NCBI RefSeq assembly: GCF_050624435.1
Contig: NW_027457755.1
Coordinates: 1-64,000, forward strand
DNA: 64,000 bases
Source: Tenrec ecaudatus
Lineage: Eukaryota > Chordata > Mammalia > Afrosoricida > Tenrecidae
Direction: 5' to 3'
Shown: positions 58,501 to 64,000 of the stretch, in pieces
Position numbering within the stretch: position 1 is the first letter of the stretch
Layout: every line of letters begins with the position of its first letter
Notes under the pieces: model-generated
The model's database searches: none
What the model was told of the DNA's origin: nothing
What the model saw: the letters and a program-made list of their open reading frames with translations, nothing else
Made by a program: the position numbers and the translations under genes

Positions 58501-60400
58501 TATGCTAGGGGACCCCTAGCCTTAGCCTAAACCTAGGAGTGACCTAGCCTAAACCTAGGGTTTCCCTAGCCTAAGCCTACAGGTGCCCTAGCCTTAGGCT
58601 AGGATAGCCCTAGCTTTAGCCTAAGCCGAGGGGTGCCCTAGCTTAAGCCTAAGGGTGCCCTAGCCTAAGCCTATGGGTGCCCTAGCCTAAGCCTAGAGGT
58701 GCCTTAACCTAAGCCTAAGTGTGCCCTAGCCTAAGCCTAGGGGTGCCCTAGCCTAAGCCTAGAGGTTCCCTAGCCTAAGCCTATGGGTGCCCTAGCCTAA
58801 GCCTAGTGGTGCCTTACCCTTAGGCTAGGGGAGCCCTAGCTTTAGCCTAAGCCTAGCGGTGCCCTAGCCTAAGCCTAGGTGTGCCCTAGCCTAACCCTGG
58901 GGTGCCCTAGCCTTAGGCTAGGGGATCCCTAGCCTAAGGCTAGGGGATCCCTAGCCTTAGCCTAAGCCTATGGGTGCCCTAGCCTAAGTGTAGGGGTGCC
59001 CTAGCCTGACCCTAGGGTGCCCTAGCCTTAGCCTAAGCCTAGGGTTGCCCTAGCCTAAGCCTAGGGGTTCCCTAGCCTAAGCCAAGGGGTGCCCTAGGCT
59101 AAGCCTCGGGGTGCCCTAGCCTAAGCCTCGGGTTGCCCTAGCCTAAGCCTAGGGGTGCCCTAGCCTTAGGCTAGGGGAGCCCTAGCCTTAGCCTAATCCT
59201 AGGGGTGCCCTAGCCTAAGCCTAGCAGTGCCCTAGACTAAGTCTAAGGGTGCCCTAGCCTAAGCCTAGGGCTGCCCTAGCCTAAGGCTATGGGTGCCATA
59301 GCCTGAGGCTAGGGGAGCCCTAGCCTTAGCCTAAGCCTAGGCGTCCCCTAGCCTAAGCCTACGGGTGCCCTAGCCTAAGCCTAGGGGTGCCATAGCCTGA
59401 ACCTACATATGCCCTAGCCTGAGGGTAGGGGAGCCCTAGCCTTAGTCTACCCTAGGATTGCCCTAGGCTAAGCCTAGGGGTGCCCTACCCTAAGCCTACA
59501 GGTGCACTAGCCTGAGCCTAGGGTTGCCCTAGCCTTAGGCTAGGGGAGCCCTAACCTTAGCCTAAGCCTAGGGGTGACCTAGCCTAAGCCAAGGGTTTCC
59601 CTATCCAGAGCCTAGGGATGCCCTAGCGAGAGCCTACGGGTGCCCTAGCCTGAGGCTAGGGGTGCACTATCCTAAGGCTAGGGGTGCCCTATCCTAAGCC
59701 TAGGGGTGCCGTAGCCTTAGGCTAGGGGAGCCCTAGCCTAAGCATTAGCCTAGGCGTGCCCGAGCCTAAGCCAAGGGGTGCCCGAGCCTAAGCCAAGGGG
59801 TGCCCTAGCCTAAGTCTAGGGGTGCCCTATCCTAAGCCTAGGGGTGCCCTAGCCAAAGCATAGGGTTGCCCTAGCTTAAGCCTAGGTGTTCCCTACCTAA
59901 GGCTAGGGGTGCCCTAGCCTAAGCCTAGGGGTGCCCTAGCCTTAGGTTAGGGAAGCCCTAGCCTTAGCCTAAGCCTAGGGGTGCCCTAGCCTAAGCCTAG
60001 GGGTGCCCTACCTAAGCCAAGGGGTGCCCTAGCCTTTGGCTAGGGGTGCCCTAGCCTAAGCCTAGGGGTGCCCTAGCCTAAGCATAGGGGTGTCCTAGCC
60101 TAATCCTAGGGGTGCCCTAGCCTTAGGCTAGGGGAGCCCAAGCCTTAGCCTAAGCCTAGGGGTGCCCTAGCCTTAGGCTAGGGGAGCCCTAGCCTTAGCC
60201 TAATCCTAGGGGTGCCCTAGCCTAAGCTTAGGGGTGCCCTAGACTAAGTCTATGGGTGCCCTATCCTAAGCCTAGTGGTGCCCTAGCCTCAGGCTATGAG
60301 TGCCATAGCCTGAGGCTAGGGGAGCCCTAGCCTTAGCCTACGCCTAGGCGTTCCCTAGCCTAAGCATAGGGGTGCCCTAGCCTAAGCCTAGGGGTGCCCT
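52522..60400 (+). repeat. Zone III HOR, copy 3 (cut short at its end)
   Basis: The copy starts at GCCAAGGCTTG (52522) and follows copies 1 and 2 through GATCATACGG at 55492, GCCGAAGCC at 56662 and 57743, GCGCTGGCC at 57890 and ACATATG at 59405. It has both 1.08-kb subunits like copy 1, but the 72-bp insertion (about 55685-55760) and several private variants of copy 2. Two extra 22-bp units with CTAAGGCTAGG lie near 52677-52720. The match to copies 1 and 2 ends at about 60400, where CCTTGCCTTAGGC replaces CCTAGCCTGAGCC. Confidence 0.88.
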
Positions 60401-60684
60401 TGCCTTAGGCTAGGGGAGCCCAAGCATTAGCCTAAGCATAGGGGTGCCCTAGCCTTAGGCTAGGGGAGCCCTAGCCTTAGCCTAATCCTAGGGGTGCCCT
60501 AGCCTAAGCCTAGGGGTGCCCTAGACTAAGTCTATGGGTGCCCTAGCCTAAGCCTAGGGGTGCCCTAGCCTAAGGCTATGGGTGCCATAGCCTGAGGCTA
60601 GGGGAGACCTAGCCTATGCCTAAGCCTAGGCGTTCCCTAGCCTAAGCCTAGGCGATCCCTAGGCTAGGCCTAGGGGTGCCCTAG
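60121..60684 (+). repeat. 282-bp tandem duplication at the end of zone III
   Basis: CCTTAGGCTAGGGGAGCCCA at 60121 recurs at 60403, TGCCATAGCC at 60301 recurs at 60583, and CGTTCCC at 60349 recurs at 60631, all at exactly 282. The two units abut, and the second begins where zone III copy 3 stops matching the other copies. The second has its own substitutions, for example GCATTAG for GCCTTAG and CTAAGGCTATGGG for CTCAGGCTATGAG. Zone III copies 1 and 2 have no such second unit at the equivalent place. Confidence 0.88.
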
Positions 60685-63600
60685 CCTAAGCCTAGGGGTG
60701 TCCTAGCCTGAGCCTAGGGGTGCCATAGCCTGAACCTACATGTGCCCCAGCCTGAGACTAGGGGAGCCCCAACCTTAGTCTAGCCAGGATTGCCCTAGCC
60801 TAAGCCTAGGGGTGCCCTAGCCTAAGCCTAGAGGTGCCCTAGCCTAAGCCTAGGGGTGCCCTAGCCTTAGGCTAGGGGAGCCCTAACCTTAGCCTAAGCC
60901 TAGGGGTGCCCTAGCCTAAGCCTAGGGTTGCCCTATCCTGAGCCTAGGGCTGCCCTAGCGAGAGTCTACGGGTGCCTTAGCCTGAGGCTAGGGGTGCACT
61001 CTTCTAAGATTAGGGTTTCCCTAGCCTAAGCTTAGGGGTGCCGTAGCCTTAGGCTAGTGGAGCCCTAGCCTAAGCATTAGCGTAGGCGTGCCCTAGCCTA
61101 AGCCAAGGGGTGCCCTAGCCTAAGCCTAGGTGTGCCCTAACCGAAGCCTAGGGGTGTCCTAGCCTAAGCCTAGGGGTGCCCTAGCCTAAGTCAAGGGGTG
61201 CCATATCCTAAGAATAGGGGTGCCCTAGCCTAAGCATAGGGGTGCCCTAGCCTAAGCCTAGGGGTGCCCTAGCCTAAGCCTAGGGGTGCCCTAGCCTAAG
61301 CCTAAGGGTGCCCTAGCCTGAGACTAGGGGAGCCCTAGCCTTAGCCTAAGCCTAGGGGTGCCCTAGCCTAAGCCTAGGGGTGCCCTAGCCTATGCCTAGG
61401 GGTGCTCTAGCCTAAGCCTAGGGGTGCCCTAGCCTAAGCCTAGAGGTGCCCTAACCTTAGGCTAGGGAAGCCCTAGCTTTAGCCTAAGCCTAGCGGTGCC
61501 CTAGCCTAAGTCTAGGGGTGCCCTAGCCTAAGCCTAGTGGTGCCCTAGCCTTAGGCTAGGGGAGCCCTAGCTTTAGCCTAAGACTAGCGGAGCCCTAGCC
61601 TAAGCTTAGTGTTGCCCTAGCCTAAGCCAAGAGGTGCCCTAGCCTTAGGCTAGAGGAGCCTTAACCTTAGCCTAAGCCTAGGGGTGCCCTAGCCTAAGTT
61701 TAGGGTTGCCCTATCCTGAGCCTAGGGGTGCCCTAGCGAGAGCCTATGGGTGCCCTAGCCTGAGGCGAGGGGGCAATATCCTAAGCATAGGGGTGCCCTA
61801 GCCTAAGCCTAGTGGTGCCGTAGCCTTAGGCTAGTGGAGCCCTAGCCTAAGCATTAGCCTAGGCGTGCCCTAGCCTAAGCCAAGGGGTGCCCTAGCCTAA
61901 GCCTAGGGGTGCCCTAGCCGAAGCCTAGGGGTGCCCTAGCCTAAGCCTAGGGGTGCCCTAGCCTAAGTCTAGGGGTGCCCTATCCTAAGCCTAGTGGTGC
62001 CCTAGCCTAAGCATAGGGTTGCCCTAGCTTAAGCCTAGGTGTTCCCTACCTAAGCCTAGGGGTGCCCTAGCCTAAGCCTAGGGGTGCCTTAACCTAAGCC
62101 TAGAGGTGCCCTAGCCTCAGGCTAGGCGTGCCCTAGCCTAAGCCTAGGGGTGCCCTAGCCTAAGCCTAGGGGTGCCCTAGCCTAAGCCTAAGGGTGCCCT
62201 AGCCTTAGGCTAGGGAAGCCGTGGCTTTAGCCTAAGCCTAGCGGTGCCCTAGCCTAAGCCTTGGGGTGCCCTAGCCTAAGCCTAGTGGTGCCCTATCCTT
62301 AGGCGAGGGGATTCCTAGCCTTAGCCTAAGCCTAGGGGTGCCCTACCCTACATGTAAGTGTGCCCTAGCCTGAGAATAGGGGTGCCATAGCCTTAGGCTA
62401 AGCCTAGGGGTGACCTAGCCTAAGCCTAGGGGTGCCCTAGCCTAAGCCAAAGAGTGCCCTAGCCTAAGCCTAGGGGTGCCCTAGACTAAGCCTATCGGTG
62501 CCCTAGCCGAAGCCTAGGGGTGCCCTAGCCTAAGCCTAGGGGTGCCCTAGCCTAAGCCTAGAGGTGCCCTAGCCTAAGCCTAGCGGTGCCCTAGCCTAAG
62601 CCAAGGGGTGCTCTAGCCTTAGGCTAGGGGATCCCAAGCCTTAACCTAAGCCTAGGGGTGCCCTAGCCTAAGCCTAGGGGTGCCCTAGCCTAAGCCAAGG
62701 GGTGTCCTAACCTGAGCCTATGGGTGCCATAGCCTGAGCCTACGGGTGCCCTATCCCGAGATTAGGGGAGCCCTAGCCTTAGTCTAGCCTAGGATTGCCC
62801 TAGCCTAAGCTGAGGGGTGCCCTAGCCTAAGCCTAGAGGTGCCCTAGCCTGAGCCTAGGGGTACCATAGCCTAAGCCTAGGGGTGCCCTAGCCTGAGGCT
62901 AGGGGAGCCCTAGCCTTATCCTTAGCGTAGGGGTGCCCTAGCCTAAGCCTAGGGGTGCCCTAGCCTGAGCCTAGGGGTGCCCTAGCCTGAGCCTACGGGT
63001 GCACTGGCCTGAGGCTAGCGGTGCCCTAGCGTTAGTCTAGACTAGGATTTCCCTAGCCTAAGCCTAGGGGTGCCATAGCCTGAGTCCAGGGGTGCACTAG
63101 CCTGAGGCTAGGGGAGCCGTAGCCTTAGCCTAAGCCAGGGGAGCCCTAGCTTAAGCCTAAGGGTGCCCTAGCCTAAGCCTTTGGGTGCCCTAGCCTAAGC
63201 CTAGGGGTGCCCTATCCTTAGGCTAGGGGTGCCCTAGCCTAAGCCTGGGGGTGCCCTAGCCTAAGCCTAGGGGTGCCCAAGCCTTAGGCTAGGCGAACCC
63301 TAACCTTAGCCTAAGCCTAGGGCTGCCCTACCCTAAGCCTAGGGGTGCCCTAGCCTTAGCCTAAGCCTGGGGGTGCCCTAGCCTATGACTAGGGGTGCCC
63401 TAGCCTAAGCTTAGGGGTGCCATAGCCTTAAGCTAGGGGAGCCCTAGCCTTAGCCTAAGCCTAGGGGTGCCCTAGCCTAAGCCTTGGGGTGCCCTTGCCT
63501 AAGATTAGGGGTTCCCTAGCCTTAGGCTAGGGGACCCCTAGCCTTAGCCTAAACCTAGGAGTGCCCTAGCCTAAGCCTAGGGGTGCCCTAGCCTAAGCCT

Positions 63601-64000
63601 AGGGGTGCCCTAGCCTAAGCCTAGGGGTGCCCTAGCCTAAGCCTAGAGGTGCCCTAGCCTTAGGCTAGGGGAGCCCTAGCTTTAGCCTAAGCCTCGCGGT
63701 GCCCTAGCCTAAGCCTAGGGGTGCCCTAGCCTAAGCCTAGTGGTGCCCTAGCCTTAGGGTAGGGGAGCCCTAGCTTTAGCCTAAGCCTAGCGGGCCCTAG
63801 CCTAAGCCTAGGGGTGCCCTAACCTAAGTGTAGGGGTGCCATAGCCTGAGCCTAGGGGTGCCCTAGCCTTAGTCTAAGCCTAGGGGTGCCCTAGCCTAAG
63901 CCTAGGGGTGCCCTAGCGAGAGCCTATGGGTGCCCTAGCCTAAGCCTAGGGGTGCCCTAGCCCTAGGCTAGGGGAGCCCAAGCCTTAGCCTAAGCCTAGG
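60685..64000 (+). repeat. Zone IV: looser repeats of zone III modules
   Basis: Modules continue with weaker HOR order. A CCTACATGTGCC unit at 60735 corresponds to CCTACATATGCC at 59402, and AGCGAGAG at 60957 corresponds to 59635, a spacing of about 1.32-1.33 kb. AGCGAGAG then recurs at 61735 (778 bases) and TAAGCATTAG at 61071 and 61848 (777 bases), showing a tandem subunit of about 0.78 kb. Class A and C units dominate. The GGGGTTCCC and GGGGACCCC units near 63508-63540 resemble about 42353-42373. The window ends inside the array. Confidence 0.75.
61917..62060 (+). repeat. Shared cassette, zone IV example
   Basis: This is the same 144-bp cassette in zone IV, nearly unchanged apart from CCTAGTGGTGCC near 61990. 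A partial relative starting ACCGAAGCC lies 778 bases earlier (about 61140), in the preceding 0.78-kb subunit, but it lacks the GTGTTCCCTACC end. Confidence 0.83.

Larger units (their letters stand above)
1..64000. repeat. 22-bp satellite array filling the whole window
   Basis: The entire window is a head-to-tail array of a 22-bp unit, CCTAGCCTAAG followed by CCTAGGGGTGC, all in one orientation. Three perfect consensus units lie at 49501-49566. Most other units differ by one to four bases, and the commonest changes are CCTGAG for CCTAAG, TACGGG for TAGGGG, CCCAGG for CCTAGG and ATTGC for GGTGC. Twenty-seven and 28-bp variants and single-base losses keep the phase from being strictly 22 throughout. 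The consensus has 7 C, 7 G, 4 A and 4 T, no CpG, one CCTAGG site and two CTAG sites. Nothing non-satellite is visible from first to last base, so the array runs past both window ends. This is direct observation; a heterochromatic eukaryotic location is inference. Confidence 0.98.
1..64000. other. No protein-coding or RNA gene on either strand
   Basis: Each consensus unit has TAG at positions 3 and 14 and TAA at position 8. The unit length is 1 modulo 3, so these stops rotate through all three frames within three units, and a canonical stretch cannot stay open beyond about 66 bases. The reverse strand carries TAG three times per unit with the same effect. Longer open stretches need runs of variants and have no start, ribosome-binding or splice context. 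I found no tRNA, rRNA, promoter, terminator or transposon signature. The gene-free interval is therefore the whole window, and its content is satellite only. Confidence 0.95.

Noticed and set aside
62346..62367. A possible regulatory site in the odd CCTACATGTAAGTG unit
   Set aside because: It is a single diverged monomer with a chance ACATGT palindrome; nothing nearby could be regulated by it.
1..64000. CRISPR array
   Set aside because: Regular short repeats are present, but there are no unique spacers: the bases between any two repeat cores are themselves the same repeat, and no cas genes are near.
1..64000. Protein-coding repeats or open reading frames
   Set aside because: TAG and TAA stops in every monomer rotate through all frames because 22 is not a multiple of 3; occasional longer open stretches arise only from chance variants and have no coding context.
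1..64000. A functional telomere
   Set aside because: The hexamers are degenerate and mixed with GGGTGC; no run of three or more perfect telomere hexamers was seen, and no chromosome terminus is in the window.
1..64000. G-quadruplex forming array
   Set aside because: There is usually only one G4 run per 22 bases, with about 18-base gaps, far longer than typical quadruplex loops, and intervening bases can pair as hairpins instead.
1..64000. Cluster of hairpin small-RNA genes
   Set aside because: The palindromes are a property of the monomer (6-9 bp arms, very short loops) and lack the longer stems, terminators or promoters expected of RNA genes.
1..64000. Naming the source species or calling a centromere
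   Set aside because: Nothing but satellite is present; no gene or known element allows an assignment, and centromere identity needs chromatin data.

Overview
The whole 64,000-base window is one uninterrupted satellite DNA array. I see no gene, RNA gene, transposon or other unique sequence anywhere. The basic unit is 22 bp, CCTAGCCTAAG followed by CCTAGGGGTGC. It contributes 14 G or C in 22 bases and has no CpG. About 2,800-2,900 units would fill the window, always in the same orientation, and both window edges cut through the array, so the true array is longer. Such a long, internally hierarchical satellite points to a eukaryotic chromosome (heterochromatic, pericentromeric or subtelomeric). 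The species cannot be read from the sequence. One clue is that the minus strand of each unit carries TTAGGC flanked by near-TTAGGC hexamers. TTAGGC is the nematode-type telomere hexamer, so a degenerate telomeric origin, perhaps in a nematode, is a hypothesis only.

Monomers fall into a few recurring classes. A is the consensus. D has CCTGAG in place of CCTAAG. B and E carry GGC for GCC in the middle and usually GAGC for GTGC at the end, which makes them near-perfect 9-bp-arm palindromes. C is 28 bp, with one extra hexamer. F is 27 bp and ends TAGGATTGC. A B or E unit is usually followed directly by a C or F unit, and this pair punctuates the array about every 100-200 bp.

Above the monomer there are several layers of higher-order repeats (HORs), found by tracking rare variant monomers. 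Zone I (1 to about 17,201) holds two nearly identical blocks about 5.6 kb long, 3-5639 and 11581-17201, separated by a related, internally amplified block that includes a 1,380-bp tandem duplication. A transition follows (about 17,202-20,633), containing a third copy of part of zone I. Zone II (about 20,634-34,143) is a 5.14-5.2 kb HOR present as two full copies and one truncated copy. A chimeric 1.84-kb tandem duplication (about 33,180-36,838) spans the zone II/III join. Zone III (about 36,111-60,400) is a 7.4-9.0 kb HOR in three copies; the middle copy has lost about 1.22 kb and the third is cut short. Zone IV (about 60,400-64,000) opens with a 282-bp tandem duplication and continues with looser 0.78-1.33 kb repeats of the same modules.

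The layout looks like the product of repeated unequal exchange at many scales: single monomers, blocks of 180-280 bp, 1.1-1.8 kb, 5 kb and 7-9 kb. All alignments here were made by eye from shared variant monomers. Marker positions were counted from the printed coordinates, but block edges are approximate because the repeat makes breakpoints ambiguous.
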